Notes under the pieces: generated by a model
The model's input: only the letters and a program-made list of their open reading frames with translations
The model's database searches: none
What the model was told of the DNA's origin: nothing
Source of the DNA: Roseomonas marmotae
GTDB taxonomy: Bacteria; Pseudomonadota; Alphaproteobacteria; Acetobacterales; Acetobacteraceae
Direction of reading: 5' to 3'
DNA: 64,000 nt
NCBI RefSeq assembly: GCF_017654485.1
Contig: NZ_CP061091.1
Coordinates: forward strand, 1,935,501-1,999,500
Shown: positions 24,031 through 32,615 of the stretch, piece by piece
Numbering within the stretch: the stretch's first letter is position 1
Layout: each line of letters begins with the position of its first letter
Made by a program: the position numbers and the translations under genes

Positions 24031-25358
24031 AGTTCCGCTTCGCCCCCAGCCCCACGGGCTACCTGCATGTCGGCAATGCCCGCGTTGCCCTGGCCAACTG
24101 GCTGGTGGCCCGCAAGGCCGCCGGCACCTTCGTTCTCCGCTTTGACGATACCGACGTGGAGCGATCGAAGCCGGAATACGAGACGGCGATCGAGGAAGAC
24201 CTGCGCTGGCTCGGCCTCGACTGGGACGAGAGCTTCCGTCAGATGGACCGGCTGCCCGCCTATGAGGCCGCGGCCGCGAAGCTGAAGGCCGCCGGCCGCC
24301 TCTATCCCTGCCTGGAGAGCGAGGAGGAGCTTCGCTTCAAGCGGGAGCAGCGGCAGAAGCAGGGCCGCCCGCCCGTCTATGACCGCGCCGCCCTGAAGAT
24401 GACGCCGGAGCAGCTGGAGCGTGCCCTGGCCAATGGCAAGAAGCCCTACTGGCGCTTCAAGCTCTCCACCCGCATCATGGAATGGCATGACGGCGTGCTG
24501 GGCCGGCGCCAGGTGAAGCTGCCGCCGATCTCGGACCCCGTGCTGATCCGCGCCGATGGCTCCTTCCTCTATACCTTCACCTCCGTGGTGGATGACCTGG
24601 AGACCGGCGTCACCGGCATCATCCGGGGCGAGGACCACGTCACCAATACCGGCGTGCAGATCGACATCATGGAGGCGCTGGGCATGCGCCCGGGGCAGGT
24701 GGACTTCGCCCATCTGCCACTGCTGACGGATGCCGATGGCAGCCAGCTCTCCAAGCGCATCGGCTCCATGGGCCTGCGCCAGCTTCGGCGGGACGGGATC
24801 GAGCCGGCGGCGCTGGCGGGCTACCTGGCGGCGCTGGGCTCCTCGGCCGATCCGGTGGCGGGCATGCCGGCGGAACTGGTGGCCGGCTTCTCGCTCGAGA
24901 AGCTTTCCCGCAGCTCGGCCCGTTTCGACCCGACGCAGCTGCTGGCGCTGAACCGCCGCTACCTGCATGGCCTTTCCTTCGAGCAGGTGCGCCACCGGCT
25001 GCCGGAGGGGGCGGACGAAGCCTTCTGGCTGGCGGTGCGCGGCAATCTCGACCTGCTCTCCGAGGCGCGGGACTGGTTCGAGATCGCGAAGGGCCAGCCC
25101 GAGATCGCGTCGCAGCCGGAGGAGACGGAATTCCTCCGCGCCGCGCTGGACTGCCTGCCGCCTGAGCCCTGGGACGAGAATACCTGGGGAAGCTGGACCC
25201 GCGCCCTGGGGGCTGCATCCGGCCGCAAGGGCAAAGCGTTGTTCCTGCCTCTGCGCCGAGCCCTGACGGGCGAGGAGCACGGGCCGGAGCTGAAGCTCTT
25301 CCTGCCCCTGATCACCCGCGCCCGGGTGGAGCAGAGGTTGATCCAGGCGGCGGGCTGA
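24027..25358 (+). CDS. gltX: glutamate--tRNA ligase
   Basis: The 443-residue class I aminoacyl-tRNA synthetase charges tRNA-Glu (or tRNA-Gln where GatCAB amidates it). It has the HIGH-type motif in APSPTGYLHVGNARVALANW, FDDTDVERSKPEYETAIEEDLRWLGLDWDE, the GEDHVTNTGVQ segment and the KMSKS-equivalent LSKRIGSMGLR. A C-terminal helical anticodon-binding domain follows. The length and the short KMSKS region fit the second-type alphaproteobacterial GltX; many alphaproteobacteria carry two. It starts inside the preceding gene's stop (ATGA overlap). Confidence 0.93.
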   Translation: MKFRFAPSPTGYLHVGNARVALANWLVARKAAGTFVLRFDDTDVERSKPEYETAIEEDLRWLGLDWDESFRQMDRLPAYEAAAAKLKAAGRLYPCLESEEELRFKREQRQKQGRPPVYDRAALKMTPEQLERALANGKKPYWRFKLSTRIMEWHDGVLGRRQVKLPPISDPVLIRADGSFLYTFTSVVDDLETGVTGIIRGEDHVTNTGVQIDIMEALGMRPGQVDFAHLPLLTDADGSQLSKRIGSMGLRQLRRDGIEPAALAGYLAALGSSADPVAGMPAELVAGFSLEKLSRSSARFDPTQLLALNRRYLHGLSFEQVRHRLPEGADEAFWLAVRGNLDLLSEARDWFEIAKGQPEIASQPEETEFLRAALDCLPPEPWDENTWGSWTRALGAASGRKGKALFLPLRRALTGEEHGPELKLFLPLITRARVEQRLIQAAG

Positions 25359-25386
25359 ACGCGCCGCCAGCGGAGGAGCGCGGCGG

Positions 25387-26355
25387 ATGAGTGTCGTAGC
25401 CGCATCGATCTACCGGGATGGCCATGCCGTCCCGGACCCGTCCCAGCCGCCGGAGGCGCCATGGCTGTTGCGGCATGGCGAGTTCGTCTGGATCGGGTTG
25501 TTCGAGCCGGAGGAGGATGAACTCGTCACTCTGGCTCAACGCTTCGGCCTGCATCCGCTGGCGGTGGAGGATGCGCGCGTGGCGCATCAGATCCCGAAGC
25601 TGGAGGTCTACGGGGAGCAGCTCTTCATCGTCGCCCGTACCGCACGGCTGGAGGGTGACGAAATCTGCTATGGCGAGACCGCCATCTTCGTTGGCCCGAA
25701 CTTCATCATCACCGTCCGCCACGGTTCGGCCCGCGCGCATACCGAATTGCGGAAGCAGCTCGAGGCCTCGCCGGAACGGCTGAAGCACGGCGTGGATTTC
25801 GTGCTGCACGGCGTGCTGGACTTCATCGTCGATGGCTATGCCCCGATCATCGATGCGATCGAGGAGGAGGTGCTGGCGCTGGAAAGCCGCTCCCTCGACT
25901 GCCCGCTGGACAAGGACGAGATCCACCGCATCTTCCGTCACCGCCGCCACCTGACACGCTTTGGCCGCATGCTCGGGCCGATGCAGGAGATGAGCGCCAA
26001 GCTCGAGCACCTGGATCTGCCCTGCGTGGACCCGGAGATGCGGCCCTATTTCCGCGACATCAATGATCATGTGCGGCGCGTGGAGGCGCGGGTCGGAGGG
26101 CTGCGGGAGGTGCTGCGCTCGGTCTTCGATGTTGGGATGCTGATCGAGCAGCAGCAGCAGAGCATCGTCACGCGCAAGCTGGCGGCCTGGGCGGCCATGC
26201 TGGCGGTACCGACGGCCATCGCCGGCATCTACGGCATGAATTTCGAGCATATGCCCGAACTGAACTGGGCCTATGGGTACCCGACCGTGCTCGTGGTCAT
26301 CGCGGTGGTCTGCGCTGTGCTCTACCTGCGTTTCCGCAAGGCCGGCTGGCTCTAA
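25387..26355 (+). CDS. corA: magnesium/cobalt transporter CorA family
   Basis: The 322-residue channel has a large cytoplasmic N-terminal domain (about 255 residues, ending in the long helix LREVLRSVFDVGMLIEQQQQSIVTRKLAAWAAML). Two C-terminal membrane spans are separated by the signature periplasmic loop YGMNFEHMPELNWAYGYP. The GMN motif forms the selectivity ring of CorA pentamers that conduct Mg2+ and related divalent ions. It starts 28 nt after gltX and ends 17 nt from the convergent membrane-protein gene. Confidence 0.92.
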   Translation: MSVVAASIYRDGHAVPDPSQPPEAPWLLRHGEFVWIGLFEPEEDELVTLAQRFGLHPLAVEDARVAHQIPKLEVYGEQLFIVARTARLEGDEICYGETAIFVGPNFIITVRHGSARAHTELRKQLEASPERLKHGVDFVLHGVLDFIVDGYAPIIDAIEEEVLALESRSLDCPLDKDEIHRIFRHRRHLTRFGRMLGPMQEMSAKLEHLDLPCVDPEMRPYFRDINDHVRRVEARVGGLREVLRSVFDVGMLIEQQQQSIVTRKLAAWAAMLAVPTAIAGIYGMNFEHMPELNWAYGYPTVLVVIAVVCAVLYLRFRKAGWL

Positions 26356-26372
26356 GGTCCGGCGGCAACACT

Positions 26373-27719
26373 CTACCCCGGCACGGCGGCGGGCGGTGGC
26401 GCCTCCACCTGCCGCCGCGGCATGGCCAGCAGCGCCACCCCCAGCGGCATCAACCAGGCGATGCGCGCCTGGTAGCGGTGATGCGGCTTGGAGAGCGCCC
26501 CGGTGGCGAGGGCATTGGCGGCCACCGCCACGAAGATCCACAGCGCGAAGGCCCGCGCCGGCCCGCGCCGCCCCCAGGCCATGACGGCCAGCCCCGCCGC
26601 GCTGGCCAGCAGCACCAGCCCATGCGGCCAGAGGAAAGGCGCTGCCCGGGCCCGCAGCAGATCCCTGGACTGGGCCGAGGCGTCATAGCGTGCCAGTTCG
26701 CCCGGGCCGAAACCCTGCTCGATGCGCGGCCGCGCGGCCGTGCCAAGGTTCTCGCGCCCCAGCGTATCCCCCACCTCCACCAGCACGAGCTGATGCGCGG
26801 CGTTGCGAAGCGCAGCCCAGGCGACGCCGAAAGGTTCACGCCGGATGGTCTCCGCCACGATCTCCCGCGCCTCGGACGCCAGCCGGACACCGCCCAGGAA
26901 GATGGGGCGGCCCAGCTCGTCCCGGTTCAGCGGGCTGTCCGGCTGCCAGAGGAAATCGTCGCTATCCGCAGGCAGGCGGCCGGACCAGAAGCAGAGATAC
27001 CAGCCGGATTGCGGGCAGCGGGCGGCGATGGTGCGGGCGGCGGTTCCGTCGCCGATCATCCGCGCCAGCAGGAAGGTGGAGCCGTAGGGTGAGACCGAGA
27101 GCCGCCCATGTCCGGCCCAGTTGGTGCCGAGCAGCAGCAGTAGCGCCAGGGCGAGCGGCGCCGCCACCCGCAGAACTGGCCAGAGTCGGCGTGCCAGCAG
27201 CGCCGTCGCCACCAGCAGTGCCGCCGCCAGCGGCAGGTTGGAAAGATGCGCCGCGATGGCCAGTGCGGCCAGGATCGTGAGGTAAGCCGCCTCGCCCCGC
27301 GAGAGCGAAGCCCGCCCCAGCCCGAGCAGGAAAAGGCTGAGTGCCGCCATCGGCGTCAGCACGTCCGGCATCAGCAGCGCCGTGACCCAGGGCTGGGCGG
27401 TCAGCAGCGCCAGGGCGGCGCAGAGCAGCAGATGCAGCCCCGCGCTGGCCTGCCCGCGCAGCACCCGCTGGCAGAGCCAGAGCAGGTGGGAGAGGACCAG
27501 CCCCTGCGCCAGCAGCGGCAGCCAGAGCGTCACGCCCCAGTGGAAGGCATGCAGCACGGGGCCGTAGATCCAGGGCTTGTCCCAGATCATCAGCGGCTGC
27601 ACCGTCTGCGCCAGGAAGGCGCCGGTATCGCTGAACAGGATGGGGTAGCCGTTCAGGAAAGCCGGCCAAACCAGCATCACGCCGGCCAGCAGGATGGCCA
27701 GCGCGGCTCTTACCCCCAT
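26373..27719 (-). CDS. multi-pass membrane protein of unknown function
   Basis: The 448-residue protein has about nine to ten hydrophobic spans. A first-loop PILFSDTGAFLAQTV after span one, a second loop with LLMPDVLTPMAALSLFLLG, and a soluble insert of about 130 residues after the middle spans (TARTIAARCPQSGWYLCFW to IEQGFGPGELARYD) are visible. Acidic residues in the first extracytoplasmic loop recall GT-C glycosyltransferases, but no signature is strong enough to name it. It overlaps the end of moaE by 10 nt, placing it last in a minus-strand cluster. Confidence 0.6.
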   Translation of the reverse strand: MGVRAALAILLAGVMLVWPAFLNGYPILFSDTGAFLAQTVQPLMIWDKPWIYGPVLHAFHWGVTLWLPLLAQGLVLSHLLWLCQRVLRGQASAGLHLLLCAALALLTAQPWVTALLMPDVLTPMAALSLFLLGLGRASLSRGEAAYLTILAALAIAAHLSNLPLAAALLVATALLARRLWPVLRVAAPLALALLLLLGTNWAGHGRLSVSPYGSTFLLARMIGDGTAARTIAARCPQSGWYLCFWSGRLPADSDDFLWQPDSPLNRDELGRPIFLGGVRLASEAREIVAETIRREPFGVAWAALRNAAHQLVLVEVGDTLGRENLGTAARPRIEQGFGPGELARYDASAQSRDLLRARAAPFLWPHGLVLLASAAGLAVMAWGRRGPARAFALWIFVAVAANALATGALSKPHHRYQARIAWLMPLGVALLAMPRRQVEAPPPAAVPG

Positions 27720-28156
27720 TTCGCCGCCGCGGCGTCGTCGCTGGCGCGGGCTTCCACCCAGCGGCTGTCGCCGTCCGGGAATTCCTCGCGCTTCCAGAAG
27801 GGGGCGCCGGTCTTCAGCCAGTCGATCAGGAAGGCGCAGGCTTCGAGTGCGGCGGTGCGGTGGCGGCTGGCGGCCAGCACCAGGACAATGGGCTCGCCCG
27901 GCAGAATACGGCCGACACGGTGGATAACGGTGCAGCCTGTCAGCGGCCAGCGGGCCTCGGCCTCGGCCACGATGCCGGCCAGGGCCTTCTCCGTCATGCC
28001 GGGATAGTGCTCCAGCACCAGGGCCGCCAGCCCGTCATCGGCGCGGCAGAGGCCCTGGAAGCTGGCGATGCCGCCGACATCCACACGGCCTTCCGCCAGC
28101 ACCGCCGTCTCAGCCGCCAGGTCGAAGGGCGCCTCCTGCACGCGGATGGTGGCCAT
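27710..28156 (-). CDS. moaE: molybdopterin synthase catalytic subunit
   Basis: The 148-residue MoaE uses thiocarboxylated MoaD to insert sulphur into cyclic pyranopterin during molybdenum cofactor synthesis. Diagnostic parts are the VGGIASFQGLCRAD loop, LEHYPGMTEKAL, HRVGRILPGEPIVLVLAASRHR, and the active-site lysine segment LKTGAPFWKREEF. It sits 6 nt after moaD on the same strand, so the two subunits are co-produced. It implies the organism makes molybdoenzymes. Confidence 0.94.
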   Translation of the reverse strand: MATIRVQEAPFDLAAETAVLAEGRVDVGGIASFQGLCRADDGLAALVLEHYPGMTEKALAGIVAEAEARWPLTGCTVIHRVGRILPGEPIVLVLAASRHRTAALEACAFLIDWLKTGAPFWKREEFPDGDSRWVEARASDDAAAAKWG

Positions 28157-28162
28157 GGCGCC

Positions 28163-28414
28163 TCAGCCCCCCGTCACGGGCGGGAAGAACGCGATCTCGT
28201 CCCCCGGGCGCAGCGGATGGTCCGGGCCGCAGAACTCCTGGTTCACGGCGGCGCGGATCTGCCGGGGGTCGGCGAAGGCACTGGCATGGCCGGGGCTGCG
28301 GCTGGCCAGCCAGCGCATCAGCCCGCCGACATCCGTCACCTCCGGCGGTGGCGAGATCTCCTCGGCCCCGGTGCCGACGCGTTGCCGTACCCAGGCGAAA
28401 TAAAGCACCTGCAT
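28163..28414 (-). CDS. moaD: molybdopterin synthase sulfur carrier subunit
   Basis: The 83-residue ubiquitin-like protein ends in the required Gly-Gly (EIAFFPPVTGG), whose C terminus is adenylated by MoeB and thiocarboxylated. The N terminus MQVLYFAWVRQRVGTGAEEI and the RPGDEIAFFPPV strand are typical. ATG 28414 is chosen over the longer frame starting at 28453 because it gives the canonical MoaD N terminus. It is directly upstream of moaE and 4 nt downstream of the lipoprotein gene. Confidence 0.93.
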   Translation of the reverse strand: MQVLYFAWVRQRVGTGAEEISPPPEVTDVGGLMRWLASRSPGHASAFADPRQIRAAVNQEFCGPDHPLRPGDEIAFFPPVTGG

Positions 28415-28418
28415 GGCG

Positions 28419-28979
28419 TCAGCGCGGCGTCGGCACTTGCCGCACGCCGCCATCCGAATCGAGCAGCGTGGTGGTGCCGCCCTGCGGGATGGCGATGCCG
28501 CTGCCGCCGCCCGGCGTGGTGTAGGTGCTGTAGCCCGCGCCGCCGCCGGTCGTGATCGCCGGGCCCTGCGGGGTGGGGATCACCGAGCCATCGCGAAATG
28601 CGCGGCGCCGGTTCAGCGGGGCAGGTGCGGGCGGCGGGTCGGCCAGGCGCAGGTCAGGGGCCGGCTCGGGCGTCATCAGCAGGTCCGGCGGCGTGGTGCT
28701 GCCGCGCCGCCGGGACTGGCGGTTGCGGCCCTGGCCCTCCAGCTGGCTGGGCTGCACCCCGACATCGGGGTTGCCGATGGTGCCGCGGGGCGAATCCTCC
28801 GTCGCCGGCCAGACGCTGCCATGCTCCGGTAGCAGTGGTGGCACCTCGACATGCTGGCCCATCACACGTGCGACGGTGAGACTGTCCACCGGGGGCTCGA
28901 TCGGCCGGACCGAGCAGGCGGCCAGCGTCGCCAGCGCGCCGACCGCCACCATCCGCACTACCTTCCGTGGCTCGCCCAT
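28419..28979 (-). CDS. lipoprotein of unknown function, proline/glycine-rich
   Basis: The 186-residue protein has a lipoprotein signal ending in the lipobox TLAAC (Cys22), so it is exported and lipid-anchored. The mature part is rich in Pro, Gly, Thr and Arg and probably disordered. Short motifs such as VDSLTVARVMGQHVEVPPLLPEHGSVWP recur in Acetobacteraceae envelope lipoproteins by my recollection, without a known role. ATG 28979 has AGGAGCGG upstream. It lies between pgsA and moaD, all minus strand. Confidence 0.7.
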   Translation of the reverse strand: MGEPRKVVRMVAVGALATLAACSVRPIEPPVDSLTVARVMGQHVEVPPLLPEHGSVWPATEDSPRGTIGNPDVGVQPSQLEGQGRNRQSRRRGSTTPPDLLMTPEPAPDLRLADPPPAPAPLNRRRAFRDGSVIPTPQGPAITTGGGAGYSTYTTPGGGSGIAIPQGGTTTLLDSDGGVRQVPTPR

Positions 28980-29053
28980 GCTCCGCTCCTGATCGAGATT
29001 ATGCTTCCAACATGCGTGCGGAATGCCCCGCCCTCAAGGGCATCCGGCGCTGC

Positions 29054-29671
29054 TTACGGCCGGGGGGCGGTGCCGCGCGAGATATCCTGCGCTTCGGCAT
29101 GCCGCAGCCCGGCCCGGAGATAGTCCCAGCCCGTCACGAGGGTCAGCACGGCGGCCACCCAGAGCATCGCCTCCCCGATGGCGCTCACGGGCAGGAAGCC
29201 GAGTCCCAGCACCCGTGCCGCCGTGTCGCCGGCCAGCAGCGTGCCCAGCGCGCCCATCTGGAAGCCGGTCTTCCACTTGGCCAGCCGCGTCACCGGCAGG
29301 CTGATGGCCAGGGCCGCCAGGTATTCCCGCAGGCCGGAGACCAGGATCTCCCGCAGCAGGATGACGATGGCCGGCAGCAGCCCCCAGGGGGAGAGCCGCT
29401 CCAGCCCCGCCAGCAGCATCAGCGCGGCACCGACCAGCAGCTTGTCCGCGATCGGGTCCAGCATGCGCCCGAAGGCGGAGACCAGCTTGCGGTCCCGCGC
29501 GATCTTGCCATCGAAATAGTCGGTGATGGCGGCCGCCGAGAAGACGGCGCAGGCGCCCGCATCGCCCCAGGGCGTGTGCAGGCATGCCAACAGCACCAGC
29601 AGCGGGATGGCCGCGATGCGGGAGAGCGTGAGCAGGTTAGGCAGGTCAGTCGGCAAGCCGATACCCTTCAT
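29054..29671 (-). CDS. pgsA: CDP-diacylglycerol--glycerol-3-phosphate 3-phosphatidyltransferase
   Basis: The 205-residue inner-membrane enzyme makes phosphatidylglycerol phosphate. The CDP-alcohol phosphotransferase signature D-x2-D-G-x2-A-R-x8/9-G-x3-D-x3-D is complete in ITDYFDGKIARD followed by FGRMLDPIADKLL. N-terminal LPNLLTLSRIAAIPLLVLL and about five to six membrane helices are typical of PgsA. It lies 9 nt downstream of uvrC on the same strand; a uvrC-pgsA pair is widespread in proteobacteria. Confidence 0.94.
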   Translation of the reverse strand: MKGIGLPTDLPNLLTLSRIAAIPLLVLLACLHTPWGDAGACAVFSAAAITDYFDGKIARDRKLVSAFGRMLDPIADKLLVGAALMLLAGLERLSPWGLLPAIVILLREILVSGLREYLAALAISLPVTRLAKWKTGFQMGALGTLLAGDTAARVLGLGFLPVSAIGEAMLWVAAVLTLVTGWDYLRAGLRHAEAQDISRGTAPRP

Positions 29672-29680
29672 GGTCTGGCT

Positions 29681-31768
29681 TCAGCCCTTTCCCAAATTCG
29701 GACCTGTCGCGCCAGGGTGGAAATGCTCATGGATGCGCGTGGCCATGGCCGGGCCGATGCCCGGGCAGTTGTTCAGGTCGTTCAATCCGGCCTGCCGTAC
29801 CCCGCGCGCCGAGCCGAAATGGTTGAGCAGCCGCCGCTTGATGGCGCTGCCCACGCCGGGGATCTCGTCCAGCTCGCTGCGGGTCAGGCTCTTGCTGCGG
29901 CCGGCGCGGTGGGTGGTGATGGCGAAGCGGTGGGCCTCGTCCCGCAGGCGCTGCAAATAATAGAGAACAGGGTCGCGCGGCGGCAGCTGGAACGGCGGAT
30001 GGCCCTCACGGTGGAACCATTCGCGCCCGGCGTCGCGGTCGGGGCCCTTTGCTACGGCCACCATCGGCAGGTCTTCCAGCCCCAGCTCCGCCATGATGGC
30101 GCGTGCGGCAGAGAGCTGGCCGGCGCCGCCATCGATCAGCACCAGGTCGGGCCAGCCCTCGCCGCTGCGCTCCGGATCCTCCTTCAGGGCCTTGCCGAAG
30201 CGGCGCTCGAAGACCTCCCGCATCATCGCGAAGTCGTCGCCCCCGCCGCTGGCGGCGCGGGAGCCGCCGCCCATCGGCGCGCGGCCCAGGCCGCCGGGGA
30301 TCGGCGAGCGTCCCTCGCCGATGCCGGGCAGGGGCACGGCCTCGCCATCCTCGGCGCTGACGATGTCCCCGCCCTCGGCCGGGGCGGCGCGGCTGCCATT
30401 CCGCACCAGCCCTGTCTCGCCTCGTATGGCGTATTTTCGGTAGGCGCCCTTCATGAAGCCCTCCGGGCCGGCGACGACCATCACGCCATAGGCATGGCTG
30501 CCCTGGATATGGCTGTTGTCATAGATCTCGATCCGCCTCGGCGAATCCGACAGGTCGAAGAGCGTCCGCACACCCTCGAGCAGGCTCGCCTGGGCAGTGC
30601 TCTCGGCCAGATGGCGCTCCAGCGCCTCCCGCGCGTTGATGGCGGCATGCTCCACCGCCACGCGCTTTTCGCCGCGCTGGGGGTGATGCAGCTCCACCCT
30701 GCGCCCGGCCTTGATCGACAGCGCCTCGGAGATCAGCCCTGCCTCGGGCAGGCTGTGGGAGAGCAGGACCAGTGGCGGTGGCGGAAGGTCGTCATAGAGC
30801 TGGGAGAGGAAGGCGGTCAGCACATCCTCTGGCCCGGCATCATCCTTGGCATGGCTGGGGAAGAAGCTGCGATTGCCGTTGTTGCGCCCCCCCCGGAAGA
30901 AGAAGACCTGCACGCAGCTCTGCCCGGCAGCCTGGTGCAGCGCCACCACATCCGCGTCGCCCACGCCTTCCAGGTTGATGCTGTTCTGCCCCTGGATATG
31001 CGTCAGGCCACGGATACGGTCGCGGATGCTGGCGGCGCGCTCGAATTCCAGCGCCTCGGCCGCCTGCTCCATCTCGGCGGCCAGCTTCTTCTGGATGCTC
31101 GGCGTCTCGCCGGAGAGGAACTGCTTGGCCTGCCGGACCAGCCCGGCATAGTCCTCCCGGCTGATCCGCTCCACGCAGGGCGCCGAGCAGCGCTTGATCT
31201 GATAGAGCAGGCAGGGCCGGTCCCGGCTGGCGAAGACGGTGTCGCGGCAGGAGCGGAGCAGGAAGACGCGCTGCAGGGCCGTGATGGTCTGGTTCACCGC
31301 CCAGGCACTGGCGAAGGGGCCGAAATAGCTGGCGCCCTTCTGCTTCTCCCCCCGATGCTTGCCGATCATGGGGTAGTCGTGATCCTCGGTCAGCAGAAGC
31401 CACGGGTAGGACTTGTCGTCCCGCAAGAGGATGTTGAAGCGCGGGCGCAGCCGCTTGATGAGGTTGGCTTCCAGCAGCAGCGCCTCGGCCTCGCTGCCGG
31501 TGGTCACGATCTCCATGCGCCGGGTGCCGGCGACCATGCGCCGCAGCCGCTCCGGCAGCCGGGCGATCTGGGTATAAGCGACCACGCGCTTCTTCAGGTC
31601 GCGCGCCTTGCCCACATAAAGGGCATCCCCCTTGGCATCGAGCATCCGGTAGACGCCAGGGGCGGCGGGCATATGCTGCAGCGCGGCCTCGATCACCGCG
31701 ACGCCCTGAAGGGGAGTTCCTTCCGCGGCAATGGCTTCCTCGGCGGGCGGTGCGTCAGGGCTCTGCAT
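29681..31768 (-). CDS. uvrC: excinuclease ABC subunit C
   Basis: The 695-residue nuclease makes both incisions in nucleotide excision repair. Domains in order: GIY-YIG ([27 protein letters not shown]), Cys-containing linker ([27 protein letters not shown]), UVR helix pair ([22 protein letters not shown]), RNase H-like endonuclease ([34 protein letters not shown]) and a C-terminal HhH2 ([18 protein letters not shown]). A Gly/Ala/Pro-rich insertion of about 50-60 residues lies between KYAIRG and [10 protein letters not shown], where most UvrC proteins have a few residues. ATG 31768 is used; an in-frame TTG at 31780 has no ribosome site. Confidence 0.94.
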   Translation of the reverse strand: MQSPDAPPAEEAIAAEGTPLQGVAVIEAALQHMPAAPGVYRMLDAKGDALYVGKARDLKKRVVAYTQIARLPERLRRMVAGTRRMEIVTTGSEAEALLLEANLIKRLRPRFNILLRDDKSYPWLLLTEDHDYPMIGKHRGEKQKGASYFGPFASAWAVNQTITALQRVFLLRSCRDTVFASRDRPCLLYQIKRCSAPCVERISREDYAGLVRQAKQFLSGETPSIQKKLAAEMEQAAEALEFERAASIRDRIRGLTHIQGQNSINLEGVGDADVVALHQAAGQSCVQVFFFRGGRNNGNRSFFPSHAKDDAGPEDVLTAFLSQLYDDLPPPPLVLLSHSLPEAGLISEALSIKAGRRVELHHPQRGEKRVAVEHAAINAREALERHLAESTAQASLLEGVRTLFDLSDSPRRIEIYDNSHIQGSHAYGVMVVAGPEGFMKGAYRKYAIRGETGLVRNGSRAAPAEGGDIVSAEDGEAVPLPGIGEGRSPIPGGLGRAPMGGGSRAASGGGDDFAMMREVFERRFGKALKEDPERSGEGWPDLVLIDGGAGQLSAARAIMAELGLEDLPMVAVAKGPDRDAGREWFHREGHPPFQLPPRDPVLYYLQRLRDEAHRFAITTHRAGRSKSLTRSELDEIPGVGSAIKRRLLNHFGSARGVRQAGLNDLNNCPGIGPAMATRIHEHFHPGATGPNLGKG

Positions 31769-31825
31769 GAGGGGGATCAATCACGGTGCCCGGCAGGGCT
31801 CAAGGGGCAAAAAGGGAACGTGAGG

Positions 31826-31858
31826 TTTTCCACCGAAGGTGTGGATAACTCTGTGGAC
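31826..31858 (+). repeat. composite dyad module A
   Basis: TTTTCCAC - 7 nt - GTGGATAA - 3 nt - TGTGGAC. The second arm plus the preceding T is a perfect TGTGGATAA DnaA box. It is the copy nearest uvrC, starting 58 nt upstream of the uvrC start codon. Confidence 0.75.
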
Positions 31859-32111
31859 GTGGGCGGGTGAATGACAGGAAATCCGCGGCCATCTGCCATT
31901 CACACGATGGTGCCCATCCTTTGGGCATTCAAGCCTGCTAATGAAAATCAAAGGGTTAGCTGGTTCTTTTGTGACCTTGAGATGTCAAGTTCATGAATGG
32001 CATTGACGAAGGCGGGGTTTTGGGCGTGCCACGCGCGGCGGTGGATGATTTCCACGCAAGCCCCATGTTTTGCATCGCAGCAGCGTGCCGGGCGCTGAGG
32101 TAACGGCTCCG

Positions 32112-32144
32112 TTATCCACCGTTTCCGTGGATGAAGATGTGGAT
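32112..32144 (+). repeat. composite dyad module B
   Basis: TTATCCAC - 7 nt - GTGGATGA - 3 nt - TGTGGAT. The left arm TTATCCACC is one base from the DnaA consensus on the opposite orientation to module A's box. Spacings are identical to modules A and C. Confidence 0.75.
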
Positions 32145-32227
32145 CGTCGCGGGGCAAATGTGCCCAACCCCTGCTTGGCGGTCACGGCGCCCCTTTCCGG
32201 CCTGGCGGCATACAGCCAAGGCCGGGG

Positions 32228-32260
32228 TTTTCCACCATTCTCGTGGACAGGTCTGTGGAC
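32228..32260 (+). repeat. composite dyad module C
   Basis: TTTTCCAC - 7 nt - GTGGACAG - 3 nt - TGTGGAC, with the same spacings as modules A and B. An extra half site CGTGGACAA follows at 32286-32294. Confidence 0.75.
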
Positions 32261-32391
32261 ATAGGGCGGATAGCCCGGGACGCGCCGTGGACAAGATCCC
32301 AGCCCTGACCGCCTGCCGGATGCCTCCTGAATCTCCTGTCCGCATCATCGCGGATGCCGGTGGATTTCCGAGAGACTGCCACTCCTTGAAG

Positions 32392-32424
32392 TTACCCACC
32401 GCTCATGTGGATAAGCCTGGGGAA
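32392..32424 (+). repeat. composite dyad module D
   Basis: TTACCCAC - 7 nt - GTGGATAA - 3 nt - TGGGGAA. The dyad is well kept and includes the second perfect TGTGGATAA box (32406-32414), while the third element is degenerate. An AT-richer stretch follows from about 32461. Confidence 0.7.
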
Positions 32425-32615
32425 ATCCAGGGGATCAATGGCGGAAAGCGGCGGTCTTCCTGGCGTTACAAAGCTTTGCCCAAGCTCTAGGCACAGAAGC
32501 TAAGCCATTGAAATTCAGAAGAACCTAGCAAAATCAAGGCTCCTCGCTGATTGGTCCGCATGCGCCCTCCGTGTCACTGAAGGGCGCTGCCGCGTCTCCC
32601 GCACCGGTGGATGGA

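Larger units (their letters stand above)
31769..32615. other. long non-coding region with DnaA-box-like dyad array (candidate origin or DnaA-binding locus)
   Basis: This is the only gap above 300 nt. No frame in it looks coding: short frames have no ribosome site and no recognisable motif. It contains two perfect TGTGGATAA 9-mers (31840-31848 and 32406-32414), one single-mismatch TTATCCACC (32112-32120) and several two-mismatch copies, mostly organised in four composite modules listed separately. AT-richer patches flank the array (about 31935-32000 and 32461-32545). DnaA binds TTATCCACA-type boxes, so an origin or a DnaA reservoir is plausible. Against an origin: genes on both sides are on the minus strand and no usual alphaproteobacterial oriC neighbour (hemE, dnaA, parAB) is seen. 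Confidence 0.5.

Noticed and set aside
28967..31870. 967-codon open frame on the plus strand
   Set aside because: It is antisense to uvrC, pgsA and part of the lipoprotein gene; its composition (Gln, Ala, Arg, Asp-rich, no domain) is the usual shadow in GC-rich DNA.
32131..32490. 119-codon frame inside the long gap
   Set aside because: It has no ribosome site or domain, contains several unusual Trp/Cys-rich stretches, and runs across modules B, C and D of the repeat array; more likely chance.
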